A stretch of 64,000 nt of DNA from the NCBI GenBank assembly GCA_030490835.1, contig CM059975.1, positions 28,924,133 to 28,988,132 of the forward strand, in the 5' to 3' direction. The notes under the pieces were generated by a model that saw only the letters and a program-made list of their open reading frames with translations, did not search any database and was not told the DNA's origin. The stretch's first letter is position 1, and each line of letters opens with the position of its first letter. Origin of the DNA: Annona cherimola. Taxonomy: Eukaryota; Streptophyta; Magnoliopsida; Magnoliales; Annonaceae. Below are positions 32,990 to 44,364 of the stretch, one piece after another. Position numbers and translations under genes: made by a program.

Positions 32990-33200
32990 GGGTATGTTTG
33001 GAAAATAGAAAAATTATGGAAAAAGTTGTTAGAATTTTTTTTTAATTTGATGGGGTGTGATGTAAGATGACAGAGGCAATGATTAGGAGTACAATAAAAA
33101 TTTTAAAATAAATATGTACTTGTATGATAAGAGGCGTAGGAATAATTAAAAAGTAATATAGTTGTATGGAAAGATGTGTAAAAAAGCTTTTTATATTGTA
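32990..33200 (-). repeat. Tourist-like MITE (family T), right part lost
   Basis: Starts GTAGGGTATGTTTGGAAAAT and keeps GATGTAAGATGACAGAGGCA and AGTTGTATGGAAAGATGTG. Confidence 0.6.
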
Positions 33201-33282
33201 AATTCTTTTAATTTGCATATTTATTTTTTAAATCCCAATTTTGAATGTTTGCATTTTAAATCATCAAAGTTTTTCTAAATTT

Positions 33283-33533
33283 TTGTTTGTTTATGCTTAA
33301 AAGTTTTTAAATTAAAATTTTTTAATGTCTACAACTACCTTATTTTTTATTTTTTATTTCACACGTTCCTATGTAACTCTCCTATTTTTAAATTATTTCT
33401 ACATAACTAATTATATAATTAATTTATCTATTTTAAATTTATTCTTTTTATTCTTCATCATTAACCATATCATATTACATTTTTTTTTTTCATTTAAAAA
33501 AATTTACATAAAAAATTTTTATTCAAAAAATTT
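33283..33533 (+). repeat. Tourist-like MITE (family T), diverged
   Basis: TTTGTTTGTTTATGC left; CTACAACTACC, CTATTTTAAATTTATTC and CATCATTAACCATATCATAT inside. The right end is worn. Confidence 0.65.
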
Positions 33534-33539
33534 CACGAG

Positions 33540-34170
33540 TTCTCGACTCGCCCGCACTCACGAATCACGATGTTAGAAAGGCGACAAAGAGACGCAAGCG
33601 GAGACAAAAGAACTAAAATGGCTCGCTGATTTCCATTCCACAATTCCCAGAGTCGCGCCCACACTTTCACCTTGGTATCTCCTTCCCCTTTTTCTCCGGT
33701 TTTAAATATCCTTCTTTGGCTTTCTTCAAAAGAAAAATAAAATAAAATCCTTCTTTGGCATCGAAAACGGAAATCGGCCACGGCATTCTGTTCAATAGCT
33801 TTTCTAGAATCTTGATTGTCTGAGTTTTCTAATGTTGTTCTGTTGTATTGATAAACTCGAAATGACTGATTAAAACCTTCCATTTGGAAGTCATTGTCGA
33901 TTCTTCAGTTTCTTTTTTGTTAGAAATATCGATTGTGTGTTGAAGCTGGCAATTTCTTGCGTTGGCCTTTTGGAATCCAATGGAAGAACCCGCTTTCTAA
34001 GCCCAATTTCATGGATTCGTTGGCCTTTTGAAATATAGCGTAAAGTTTGAACCTTGGAACTCTCTAAGCCCAATTTCATGGATTCGCTCTCGAGTTTTGA
34101 TCATTTAAGCCTGCGCGCAAGAGCCGGGCATTTTCTACCACCCGCATGCGCCGTCAGATCCAAGCAAATT
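33540..34170. other. GC-richer single-copy-like block, possible gene remnant
   Basis: More balanced composition than its surroundings. TCTAAGCCCAATTTCATGGATTCG occurs twice (about 33996 and 34060) as a 64-bp offset repeat. Open frames on the minus strand (33533-33883) show no known domain. It could be an untranslated leader or a broken gene; unresolved. Confidence 0.3.
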
Positions 34171-34454
34171 CATCTGGAGCGTCGGGTTAAAAAATTTTAA
34201 ATGATGGGATGTCAAACCATTAAATGCCAACTATTTGCAAACAGGCCCCTCTGACACAGTGAGTAGAGGTTTTTCAAATTAGCCCCTGTCTACTGACTTT
34301 TGACTTTTACGCGTTTCCATCTCACATCTATCCCGTTCTCTCCGTGCAAAATTTTATTGTACCAATTTCGATTCGCCGGTTGATCATTTTGGACCTGTCC
34401 GAAATCATACCAGTCTGAAATGATGTGATTTCAATCTTCAGACCAATCCAAATT

Positions 34455-34735
34455 TTTTTTTGAAAATTTTCTTATGAATATGTTAATTTTGTTATATTTA
34501 ATTTATAAACTAAGTTTTATTATTTTTGAACATGTGTATATATTTATTTTTGGATTTTTAAATACAAGGATATTTAAGTCGTTTTAAATTATTTAAATTG
34601 AATCAAATATCTTTTTTTTAAAATTTAAAATAAATATATACACATGTCCAAAAATAGTAAAACTTGGTTTATAGATTAAATATAACTAAATTAACACGTT
34701 TATAACAAAATTTTTCGAAAAAAAAGTGTGTGTAT
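34455..34735. repeat. Foldback with the family M core
   Basis: Arms ATATTTAATTTATAAACTAA / TTTATAGATTAAATATAAC and TTTTGAACATGTGTATATAT / ATATATACACATGTCCAAAA. Ends and target duplication unclear. Confidence 0.6.
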
Positions 34736-34754
34736 ATATAGAACATTTCTTGTG

Positions 34755-35105
34755 TAGTGAAACTGCACCATAATTAACAGCGCGTTTGGCCCAAAATAGA
34801 CCCCATATGTAATTAAACGTATTGATACTTTATACAATCGTTTATCTATATATAAATTTTATAGCAAATGATTTACATGTTGAAAAAATAATTTTAAAGT
34901 TGTTATTTATATTAAATTATTTTATTACGTTGAATTTGTACTATTTTTAGATGGAGTCCATACACATATCTAATTAGGATGAAAATTGGTATGGTAATAG
35001 AATACATAATTCTAAATACAATAGGTGGAGTAGATTATAATTTTATGATTATACAAGACTTGTTTTGAGCTAACTGCACAATAATTGTGTACTAAAGCTG
35101 CACTT
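34755..35105 (-). repeat. Family A foldback element
   Basis: GTGAAACTGCACCATAATTA at the left, TTATACAATCGTTTATCTAT and CAATAGGTGGAGTAGATTAT inside, AAAGCTGCACTTGAATA at the right. Confidence 0.75.
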
Positions 35106-35109
35106 GAAT

Positions 35110-35365
35110 ATTTGTATGCACCTGGATGTATACACTTTTTCTTGAAATTTTTTACGCAAATATTAATTTAAATATATTTAAAATGTGTATCAATTTTACC
35201 ATTTTCGGAAATTTTTAAATATAAATTACTAAAAATGCTAATGATTTTTAAAAATCAGAAAAAAAATTTAAATTTTCAAAAATAATAAAAATCGATACAC
35301 ATGTTAAATACATTTATATTAACAGTTTCATGAAAAGGTTTCAAAAAAATAAAAAATAAATGTGA
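35110..35365. repeat. Foldback with the family M core
   Basis: TGTATGCACC at the left; arms CAATTTTACCATTTTCGGAA / TTTTCAAAAATAATAAAAAT around ATGCTAATGATTTTTAAAAA. Resembles 28207-28578. Confidence 0.55.
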
Positions 35366-35739
35366 AATGCGCCAAACTGTATTAAACTGGGCTCCATGAA
35401 TGACTGTTGGTAAAATATCGGGACTCCTTTCTCTCTCGGCGGATTGGTTGAGGCGTTATCCAAGTGCAATTCTTTCTAAATAGTATTGGTCAATTAATTT
35501 ATCAGATGCCCCAACAACGGCACGTTGTGTTCTAGATTCCTCTCTAAAGCAATTTTGTAATAGTAGTTGGTAGAGGTATATCGATAAGTTGTGTTCCTCC
35601 ATGTTATGAAGACTTGTTTGTCCTTCCAGTGGTAGGAGTATTATTTCAATTCCTCCATGTTGTTAAGATTTGTATGTACTGATTTATAATATAAAATGAC
35701 TTATGATGTATGCTTACATCTAAAAAAAAAATCTGTCAG

Positions 35740-35885
35740 GTAATTCTCTCGTTGGGAAGATTTCAAGTGGCAATGAAAAGTTATACAATCATCGAAAAAC
35801 CATAAACTTGAGTAACAACACGTTTTCCGGAGCATTACCAAATGACTTAGCGGGTCGCGCTCGTGCCCTTAGAATTTATGGATTT
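35740..35885 (+). pseudogene. Leucine-rich-repeat fragment
   Basis: Plus strand reads KTINLSNNTFSGALPNDLAG, a plant extracellular LRR signature (L-x-L-S-N-N-x-F-S-G-x-L-P). Only one repeat and part of the next survive before stops. The source is probably an LRR receptor-like gene; no kinase or other domain is nearby. Confidence 0.55.
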
Positions 35886-36934
35886 CAATGAGGATTCTCT
35901 GGGATTTCCCAGATTCTGCACAGAAACTGGCTAGTTCGTTCCGCTTCCATTCAAATTCAGTATTTTACCAACCGTGGTCACCGCAGGCTTGATAAAGCAG
36001 ACGCTGGTGTGCGGTTCGAATTCCTATAGGATTGCGGCTAGAAGTAAAAAATTGTTAGTAAGAGCTGTGGTCAACTGTTCTATTGTTGAAAGTTGTATAT
36101 TCTTTTTTCTTCGACGGAGCTGTGTCTCCGGATTTCTTCGGGGGAGCTGTGTCTCCAAGATCTGTAAGAATGTCTAAGAAATTTAGTGCAATATGTGTTG
36201 AGATAAATGTAAAATATACTAATCACAAAATTTAGTCTTTTGAACTTACTTCCATTCGAGCCTTTTGTATAATGCTTAACACGCCCTAAATAAAGAAAGC
36301 TATAATTGCAGCTTGTTTCGGTTAGTGAAAATTCATTTTTATATAACACGCCCTAAGTGCATCTAACATTTTATAGTTATATTTTATTTTCTGAACTGAA
36401 TTATAGCATGCTTTTATATTGATATACTTCATAACTTCCATAAAAATAGTATGGGGCTCTGTAAGTTTCTATAGCAATTAATAAAATTTTCAAATATACC
36501 TATGAATTTTTATCACAATTGTTATATATGCGACTTAAGTATTTTCAATTATTCTTCACTATTTGTAAATTTTTCCCAAATTTCCTCCCTGCACCATTCC
36601 GTTAAGTTCCTTAGCAACTGCACTTACGGCACTTATGTAAAAATTATGGGTCGATGCATATTTTTATAAAAAAGAACGCCAACGCATAATCTTTTCAATC
36701 TATGGCATCAATTAAAAAAAAAACTTAAATTGACATTGCTGTTATTTTCACTCAGGGACAATTTAGAACGTCCAATTAGATGAAACGAGATGTAAATAAA
36801 ATGAGAAAATTGAACAAGGAAAGATTATATAACGAGAATGAAAAAATATTAGAAATAGGAAAAATAATGTTGTTATGCATTGGAAATTGAGAGATGGGAT
36901 TGAAAATGATTTTTTGAAATGGAAAATCTCGCTC
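35886..36934. other. Gene-free stretch after the LRR relic
   Basis: Short frames at 35974-36177 and on the other strand show no known protein. GTGTCTCCGGATTTCTTCGG / GCTGTGTCTCCAAGA near 36118-36158 is a small internal repeat. Confidence 0.35.
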
Positions 36935-37740
36935 CATGGTATATTGGTCCCGCTTGTATATAACTAAATTATATATGAGGAGTTTTATATAATTTTTTTA
37001 TTTTTAAATTCTTAAAGCTTGATTGGAAATTCACTCTATTTATCATATATGATATCATTTATGGGTGTGTTTGGTTGGAGGTAAAACTTTTGATGAAAAG
37101 TTTTTGGAGTAGAAGTTGTTAAATCAATAGAAAGTGATGTGATATAATATGAGTAATGATGAAGAGTAAAGAGAATAAAGTTAAAATAGATAGGTTAGTT
37201 GTATGGGTAGTTGTGTAGACATGATTGAAAAGTAGGGTAGTTTGTATAGAAAAATGTGAAAAAATAATTAAAAACTAGAGTAATTATGGAGAGTGAAAAA
37301 TTTTAGATTGAAAAGTTTTAGTTGACACTTTTTTGCCCTAAACAAACGCACCCGTAGAAGATCAAGTTTTGTCCAATCAAATGTGCATAGGTTATATTTG
37401 TTGAAAGCACTATATATTCATATGTAAATTATAAAAAATCTTATCCATTTACATGTATATTAGCATATAAAAAACTTTATAGAATTATTTATTCATATAA
37501 TAATGATATTTTAGTTGATTTAGATTTGGAATATAACTTTAAAATAGATCATTAATGTTAAATTATTTTATTGTGTTAATTTTAAAATTTTATAGTTGAG
37601 GTCATGCACACTTTTTATTAGACAATAAATTTTCAAAGAATGCTTAATAAAATAGATAGAGTAAATTTTCTATCAAGTATTTGAATACTTAAAATGGAAG
37701 ATTTTTCCAATAACATATATTTTATTTTATCTAATTGAAT
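36935..37740 (+). repeat. Family B element, split by a family T MITE
   Basis: Left part CACTCTATTTATCATATATG to 37072; right part resumes at GATCAAGTTTTGTCC after the MITE and continues ATGTGCATAGGTTATATTTG, ACTTTATAGAATTATTTATT and AATAGATAGAGTAAATTTT. Confidence 0.65.
37073..37353 (-). repeat. Tourist-like MITE (family T), complete, inside family B
   Basis: GGGTGTGTTTGGTTGGAGGT...AACAAACGCACCC. 281 bp. Nearly the same sequence as 53030-53310. Confidence 0.9.
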
Positions 37741-37917
37741 AATTTTAAGTATGCCATTGTACAAAAATAGGATGTTTCAAATTCCTCAAAAAATTATATA
37801 CACAACTAAAAAAAAGGTAAAACTTGATATATTAATTAAATAATATTTTTTATAAAAATAAAAATAAAATAAAGTTTTATCCTCGACGTGGCCCACCACA
37901 TATGATCATTAGTCTTA

Positions 37918-38186
37918 GGGTATGTTTGTTTATAAACTAAATTTTTAAACTAAATTTTTTTATTCTCTTTAACTACTTTATTTTTAATTCTTCACATTTT
38001 TCTATACAAATACTCTACTTTTGAATTATTTCTACGCAATTACTTATACAACTAACATATCTATTTTAACTTTATTTTCTTTACTTCTCATCATTATCTT
38101 TAACATTTTATATCATTTTTTCTTATTTCAAAAACTTTTATACAAAAATTTTTCACCCAAAATTTTATCATTTACCAAATACATCC
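37918..38186 (+). repeat. Tourist-like MITE (family T), complete
   Basis: GGGTATGTTTGTTT...CCAAATACATCC with TTA at 37915-37917 and 38187-38189. Confidence 0.9.
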
Positions 38187-38324
38187 TTAATTAAAAATTT
38201 AACATCTGTTCGGCTTGCATGATTAAGAGTCAATTTGACTTTACATCTATGGTTTAGCGCAAATGCAATCAATATATTCGAATCACGTTCAACACAGTGG
38301 CCTTCATTTTTGTGGTAAAAATTC

Positions 38325-38880
38325 TTTTTATACTCTTAAAATTTTTCAAACTAAAACTTTTAATATAAAATTTTTTATTCTCCACAACTATGCGTGTGTT
38401 TTGTTGGAGATAAAACTTTTGGATGAAAAATTCTAAGGGTAAAAGTTATCAAGTTGATGAAAAATAATGTGATATGATAGGAGTAATGTTGAAATATAAA
38501 GAGAATAAAATTAAAATAAATAGATTAATTATACGAGTAGTTGTGTGGAAATAAATGAAAAATTAATTTGTTCGTATAAAAAAATATGAAAAAATAATTA
38601 AAAATAAAATAATTATAGACGGTGAAAAATTTTATATCAAAAAGTTTAAGTTGATATTTTTGTGTCTAACTAAATACACTGTATGTTATTTTTAATTATT
38701 TCTTTGCATTTCCTTATAAAATTATCTTACATTTCAATGATTTATACATAATTATTCATATAATTAACCTACTAATTCTCTTTGATCATCATTATTTTTA
38801 TAATATTAAATCATTTTCTACTGTATAAAAAAACTCTTATTCTTTTTTACAAAAATTTTATCACTTTTCCAATTGAAAAA
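38325..38880 (+). repeat. Tourist-like MITE (family T), interrupted by another copy
   Basis: Left part to about 38388 (AATTTTTCAAACTAAAACTT...CTCCACAACTA) and right part from about 38678 (TTTTTAATTATTTCTTTGCA onward) make one plus-orientation copy. An inverted copy separates them. Confidence 0.75.
38389..38677 (-). repeat. Tourist-like MITE (family T) nested in a family T copy
   Basis: GTGTGTTTTGTTGGAGATAA...CTAACTAAATACACTG in reverse orientation, with CTA/TA at the junctions. Confidence 0.8.
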
Positions 38881-39210
38881 TGCATAAATATAAAGCGAGA
38901 AGATGTGCAAGAAGCGCGTAAAATGTTCTTCGGGTGGTCAAAGCAGCTGGCGTTAATCAATGCAAAAAGAAGTCCAGGTGGCTAACGGCGGCAGCCAACA
39001 GCCTACTATCTCACTTGCCCTTTGACACTGCTTTCACACCTGCATCTTATGAAATTCTACCAAAATTTCCAGAGATTTCTCCCCCAATTTCTTTCAATGG
39101 ATCCCACGGAAACACGTTGTTACATACAAGAGAAAAAACCAACCAATGGATCAATCAAACCAAAATAGTAAATAAATAAAAAACTGCCCGTTTAAATTAC
39201 ATCCCGGAAA

Positions 39211-39735
39211 TCAAAGCATCATAACCCTGAATTCCTCAAAACTCAGCACTCCATCGCCGTTGAGATCGAAGCGGCAGATCATGGCCTTGCACTCGTCGGT
39301 AGTCTTCTTCTCCCCAAACCGTCTCAGCGTTCTCTTCAGGCTCTTGGGCGTGATGCACCCCAACTCCTTCAGCTGGTACTTCGCAAACGCCTCCCTCAGA
39401 TCTCGGTTCTTCTCCTCTTCCGAGCCGCTGCCGGCCACCAGCCTCACGAAGTCCTCTAGCCCCAGCAATCCGTCCCCGTCCGAGTCCGCCGTCTCCACTG
39501 CGGCTTCCGACTCCTCCGCCGTCAGCTCCTCGCCCACCGCCCTCATGCAGCTCCGCAGCTCCGCGGGCGACACCTTGCCGTCGCCGTCCTCGTCGAAGTA
39601 GCGGAAGACGCGCTCGAACTTGCCACAGGCGGCTGCGGTACTGGGGGTGATCGAGAGCTCCGACCGCTTCTTGTGGGAGAGCTGCCTGCAGAACTTGGAG
39701 AAAACAGAAATGGGAGATTGGTCTGGCTGCTGCAT
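39211..39735 (-). CDS. Calmodulin-like EF-hand protein (CML37/38/39 clade), copy 1
   Basis: A 174-residue intronless gene, start ATG at 39735. The N-terminus VFSKFCRQLSHKK matches the basic Phe/Leu-rich N-terminal motif of Arabidopsis CML38 and tobacco rgs-CaM. EF-hand loops: 48-59 [12 protein letters not shown], 84-95 [12 protein letters not shown] (Asp instead of Glu at the last place) and 157-168 [12 protein letters not shown]. The third hand (about 121-132, QLKELGCITPKS) has no calcium ligands, as in this clade, whose members are small calcium sensors induced by wounding or low oxygen. In-frame non-ATG codons upstream (to 39903) were not used because the sequence there looks like leader with a TATA box. 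It is a tandem duplicate of the gene at 45695. The clade assignment is from remembered motifs, so no gene symbol is given. Confidence 0.92.
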   Translation of the reverse strand: MQQPDQSPISVFSKFCRQLSHKKRSELSITPSTAAACGKFERVFRYFDEDGDGKVSPAELRSCMRAVGEELTAEESEAAVETADSDGDGLLGLEDFVRLVAGSGSEEEKNRDLREAFAKYQLKELGCITPKSLKRTLRRFGEKKTTDECKAMICRFDLNGDGVLSFEEFRVMML

Positions 39736-39810
39736 GCCTTTAGTTTGCACGCTTGGCGTTTGTGAAAAAGAAACTGAGATTCGAAATAGAGAAATAAACA
39801 GTCGTGTGTT

Positions 39811-39829
39811 TGTATATAGTATATATAGC
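39811..39829 (-). promoter_or_regulatory. TATA box of CML copy 1
   Basis: CTATATATACTATATACA on the minus strand, about 80-90 bases upstream of the ATG at 39735. The same position in copy 2 has a TATA box too. Confidence 0.7.
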
Positions 39830-40125
39830 AGAGAAAGAAGGAAAGAAGGAAAGAAGGACGGAAGAAAGCAGATAAGGTTGTGTACGGTGGAAGAGATATC
39901 CAACGGCCTTTTGTATGTGGGATATAATTGGGAAGAAGTTTTTGGAATTTATAAGATGAGAATTGTTTCAGTGGGCGAAAAGGGAAGCTGTTTTAAAAGA
40001 GCTGAAACCGCAGAAGATGGTGCGGAGCAGGAGAAGCCGCCGCGTCCTCAACTCCCATTCTCCTCCAGAAAGTCCGAGAAATTGCGTGAGGCTGAAGTGC
40101 ATGGCCCGCGTGCTCTCGTCGTACT

Positions 40126-41147
40126 TATGCCTATCATGAACGAACTGATTAACAAGCCGGTGAAGAAAATAGTTCTAATTCAACCAGTTCAACCGTTTTT
40201 AAAAACCGAATTGACCTGGAGTATCAATAACTTACGTAAGATATATCATTGATTGAAAAGATAAAAATTTTAAAATTTATTCATAAAAGGCGATGCAATA
40301 ATTAGAATTGTATTTTACAAGAGACAACGGTGTATTTACCTTCATGTTGTTGATTATACCTTTGCCAAAACACTGTAGAGTTTGAAGTTTGAACCCTTGG
40401 ATACAGTGGATTAACTAGATGGCATTGTTCATATCTATAAAATTTAATTTTCATTTTCATAAGTCTTAAATATTTGTTATAAAGTATAAGGTACATTTTT
40501 AGCTAATTTATATATGAATTCTATGCAATTAAACTACTAACAAAGAAGTGAGTAACATGCCAACATCCAACGAATTGCAAACACCCAACCGGAATTATTA
40601 TAATAGCCTAACATCCAATCGAATGGAGAAACATGGCTAAAATTAACATCCGATAAACCAGTATTGTAAAGAAAATAGTATTAAAAACATCCAAAAAAAA
40701 AAAAAATCTCTTTTACTGCTGTTGAATTATGCATATATCTTCACTATTGAACTCGATCTTGATTTTTTTTGTGGCTGATAATCTCCTTAATTTTTATTTT
40801 ATATCATCTCCCTTTTTTCTCTTTTGCAAGGGGTTTAACTAGACGACAATTTCTTTTTTTTTTTTTGTTAGTTTATATCGTTTTCTTTTTCTTTCTTCTC
40901 TTTTTAGTATTTTTTTTTTTATTTTTTAACCATTGTCTGGGGGTGGTTGTTTGGATAATGGAATATCCAGGAGCATAACAGATCAACCAAAGATATTATA
41001 TTCGTGAAAAAATGTCCACGACTTTTTGTATGCTAGTATTTTTACCATTAATCGTGCAAATATTTGGCAATGCACTTGGAAAAAAATCTCATTTCTCATC
41101 TATTTTGAGAATGCGAACGTGTTTTCCTTCCTGCATCCACAACTCAG
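40126..41147. other. Gene-free stretch
   Basis: Holds words like CAACCAGTTCAACCG (40185-40200) resembling the hAT subterminal repeats, and long T-rich tracts near 40855-40925. No gene recognised. Confidence 0.4.
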
Positions 41148-41840
41148 ATGCGTGACTATTTCAGTCGTATTGCATTGACTTGCAGCATAATCAAAAAATC
41201 CAACGAACTAGTAAATCAAAGAAAAAACAGAGAAGAAATGGCAGCCAACGAACCTTCAATAAGACAGCTGATGGTGCGATTGGAGATAAAGCCTTGGAGC
41301 TCATCGACATGCTCCTCCGACGATTATGATTGCAGGTGCCTACACAGCCATAAATCAACGAAAAATAGATTGATTTTGTCGATTGCAGGTGTCGACCTGC
41401 TCCGCTAAGGACTGACATTGGAGCCCAGGGGAAGGAAGAGCCACCGTTAACTACTGAACTGCTGGTGCCGAATGGGGACAGTGGAAGCAGACGAGGTCGA
41501 TAGGGGAAACGAAAGTGGAGAAGACATTGATTGAGTGATGGGAAAATGGAAGTAGAAGGCAGAAAAATCACGGTTGAAAAGGGGGTAAAAAGGAAGACAG
41601 AGGCGGCAGATTCGGGCTTTTGCTCGCGGGAATGGAATAGAGGGAGGAAAGAGTTTTGTGTATGGACCAAACCGGTTGGGTCGGGCAACTAAGAAACCGG
41701 AAATGGGTCCGGTTAAACGGGTTCACACCGGCTTATTTCTTCTAACGATTACCGGGGTGAATCCGACCGACTAGGCCAGTCGGTTGAACCAGTCGGTCCA
41801 ATTTGGTTCTTATAACATATTGAGAAGGTACGATGGTGCG
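41148..41840. other. GC-richer block with hAT-like subterminal words
   Basis: A 165-residue minus-strand frame (41688-41191) and a shorter plus frame overlap, but neither shows a known domain. From 41660 on, ACCAAACCGGTTGGG, GTCCGGTTAAACGGGTT and CAGTCGGTTGAACCAGTCGG resemble the ends of the hAT element at 53742-55369. Probably a rearranged element carrying host sequence. Confidence 0.35.
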
Positions 41841-42357
41841 GATAATAAAAAGCCGAATTTTCTGTATACTCACTAATTTTACCTATAATTTCACTTATTT
41901 CTATCAGTTTTCAAAAATTTTTCTCATATCTTTAAATTTTCATCCTGATTTTACTAATACCCACGTTGTTAAAAATCCAATAAAAAAGTCGTCGACTATT
42001 TGAAAAATGATGAACATGTTCATCCCACATTATGATTTTATAACTAAAAATTCATATAATAATATCTTTTAGTAATTCTACAACTATAAAAATCATATAT
42101 TATTTAAAAATGAATCTTTAATTTTAAGTCAAACAATCTTAAATTACATTAGAGCTTGGGCATATTCGTTATTTTATAAAGGGGATAATGACCTATTTAA
42201 TGCGTCCCTAATACAGTAAATATAAGCAAAATTAGGGATAAAATTCATTGGTATATATGAAATTTGCTCAAAAAATATGAAATTAATATATAACAAGTGT
42301 ATCTACCGTTACATCTAGTTGCTCTACCACCCAACGCATGCATACCAATTAGTATAA
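41841..42357. other. Gene-free stretch
   Basis: AT-rich, no recognisable gene or repeat family. Confidence 0.4.
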
Positions 42358-42643
42358 GAGTGTTTGTTTATATCAAAATCATTTTAAATTAAAACTTTTT
42401 AATATAAAAATTTCACTGTCCACAACTACCTTTTTTAAATTATTGTTCACTTTTTTCTGTACAATTACTCCACTTTTCTATTATTTCAGCACAACTATCC
42501 ATATATTTAATCTATTTATTTTAATTTAATTTTATTTACTCTTTATCACTATCCTTATCATATTACATCATTTTTTCTTATTTCAAAAACTTTTATACTA
42601 AAAACTTTTCATAAATTTTTTTTATCACTTTCTTAACACATCC
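42358..42643 (+). repeat. Tourist-like MITE (family T)
   Basis: GAGTGTTTGTTTATATC...CTTAACACATCC with TAA left and TTTA right. Somewhat diverged. Confidence 0.75.
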
Positions 42644-42724
42644 TTTATAGAATACACATGATGAACAACTGGACTATACATACCTCGTATCTCTTTTTTT
42701 TTTTTTTGATTGGGATTTTGTAAC

Positions 42725-43262
42725 TCTCGCTATATATAAGGTTTTGCTTTTAAGTAAACCGGTCATATAAAAGTGGAGTTGTGTAACTTCTTAATTTTTA
42801 AGATTTTGATTCTTGATGAAAAGTCTGATCTATTCATTTTTTTGATAAATCCAATCTATTTATTGTATTTAACATTATTAGTTTATCTACGAGACCAAGT
42901 TTCATCTCTATCAAATATGTCTATGAGCTATATTTGTTGAAAAATATATTTATTCATGTGTAAATTACGAAAAATGCTTAAATCTATTTATAAATATATT
43001 AGAATGTAATAATACTTTATATAATTATGATATTTAGAAGGTTTAAATGTCGAAAATATAACTTATAAAATCAATATTTAGTTTTAAATTATTTATTACG
43101 TTGATTCAATAAGGCTCATAGTCAGTGATATTAGACAAATAAAATGGTTTTTAAAATTTTATAAATAATGCTAAATATAATAGACGAAATAAATTTTTCA
43201 TCAACCATTAAAATTTTAAATATTGAGAGGGTCATATACAAAAAAGGTTGCATAGAAGCGGA
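42725..43262 (+). repeat. Family B element
   Basis: AAAGTGGAGTTGTGTAACTT, TATTTATTGTATTTAACATT, TTTATCTACGAGACCAAGTT, then ...AAAAAGGTTGCATAGAAGCG at the right end. Confidence 0.75.
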
Positions 43263-43287
43263 ATGAATATATATATATATATATAGG

Positions 43288-43630
43288 GAAATAATCCAGT
43301 GCATGCGACGGTGCAGTCCATGCACTGTGGGCCCCACTTGATCATAAATAGAAAATCCACCCCACCCATTATATTTAGAATTGTTCACTTAATTAGCATA
43401 CTAATTTTCATCCAAATCCAACATGTGTGTAGTCCCCATCTTAAAATGGTGCAAAATCAACGTAATAAAATAGTTTAATGTAAATATCAAGTTTCAAGTG
43501 GTTTTTTCAATATCTAAACCGTATAAAGTATGATTTATATATGGATAAATGAGTGTATAAAGTTTCATTACAATCTAATATGTGTGGGGTCCATTTTACA
43601 GCGGTGCAATTCGACTGCACGGGATCGAAT
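43288..43630 (+). repeat. Family A foldback element
   Basis: Begins AATAATCCAGTGCATGCGAC after a (TA)n run and ends GCAATTCGACTGCACGGGAT before another (TA)n run. The ends are partly inverted repeats of each other. Confidence 0.8.
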
Positions 43631-43639
43631 CTCATATAT

Positions 43640-44351
43640 ATATATCATATTAATAATGACCCATATCTGATATTATAACTTCGTTAAATTCAATCGATAC
43701 TAACTACAATAATCTCAAGGTCCGTAAAATATCGATGCATTTATAAAATAAAACGCATAAGTAGTACGATAATGACAATAGCAACATGTGAACTTTTATA
43801 ATTGTATATCCTTACTAATCCCTCCGGATATAAAATTTATAGCCGAAAAATCATAATGTGTGATATAAATATTCGGTACAATCAATTAATGATAAACACA
43901 ATTTAATTATTGAAATTAAAAATTATATTTTCAAATAAAATTTTACTTGCCTTACAAATTTAGATAAGAAAAACAGCAAAATAATTATTTATTATTTTCT
44001 TACAATGCCCACACTTAAATATTATACTTTTCAGACTCCTAGACCTCCTGTATATCAACAAAGCTACATAGGGTGCTAAAAAATAACATATAAAAATTAA
44101 AATTAAAATACAACCCTTCAGTATACACAAATATCAATTTGGCTTAATCTTAGTTAATTAAATAATCCACCCTTGCTATATAGGCTATTCTACACGGATC
44201 TAGATTTGTCAAACTTAAAAATTATAGAATACTTATATCGAAAGAGAACCTATGCATTACAAGTGGTAGTAGTCTGAGAGAGTCAAAGAGTTGAGCTACT
44301 GAATGCCAAAGCTGCGGTTAGAAGTTCAAAATTGAGTTGTGGTTCAAAGAT
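43640..44351. other. Gene-free stretch left of the LINE
   Basis: AT-rich, no recognisable gene. The target of the LINE insertion lies at its right end. Confidence 0.4.
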
Positions 44352-44364
44352 AAACAATATGAAA

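Larger units (their letters stand above)
38935..40125. repeat. CML tandem duplication, unit 1
   Basis: Similarity to 45415-46650 begins in the 3' flank (GCAGCTGGCGTTAATCAATG vs CAGCTAGCAATG; TCTCACTTGCC; CACTGCTTTCACA), runs through the gene and extends upstream to CGTCGTACTTA. The whole unit, promoter included, was duplicated. Confidence 0.85.

Noticed and set aside
33533..33883. 116-codon minus-strand frame
   Set aside because: No recognisable domain, the start is uncertain and it lies in leader-like sequence.
39260..40252. Two long plus-strand frames (113 and 210 codons) opposite CML copy 1
   Set aside because: Ser/Pro-rich or mixed translations that are shadows of the EF-hand gene and its leader; no domains.
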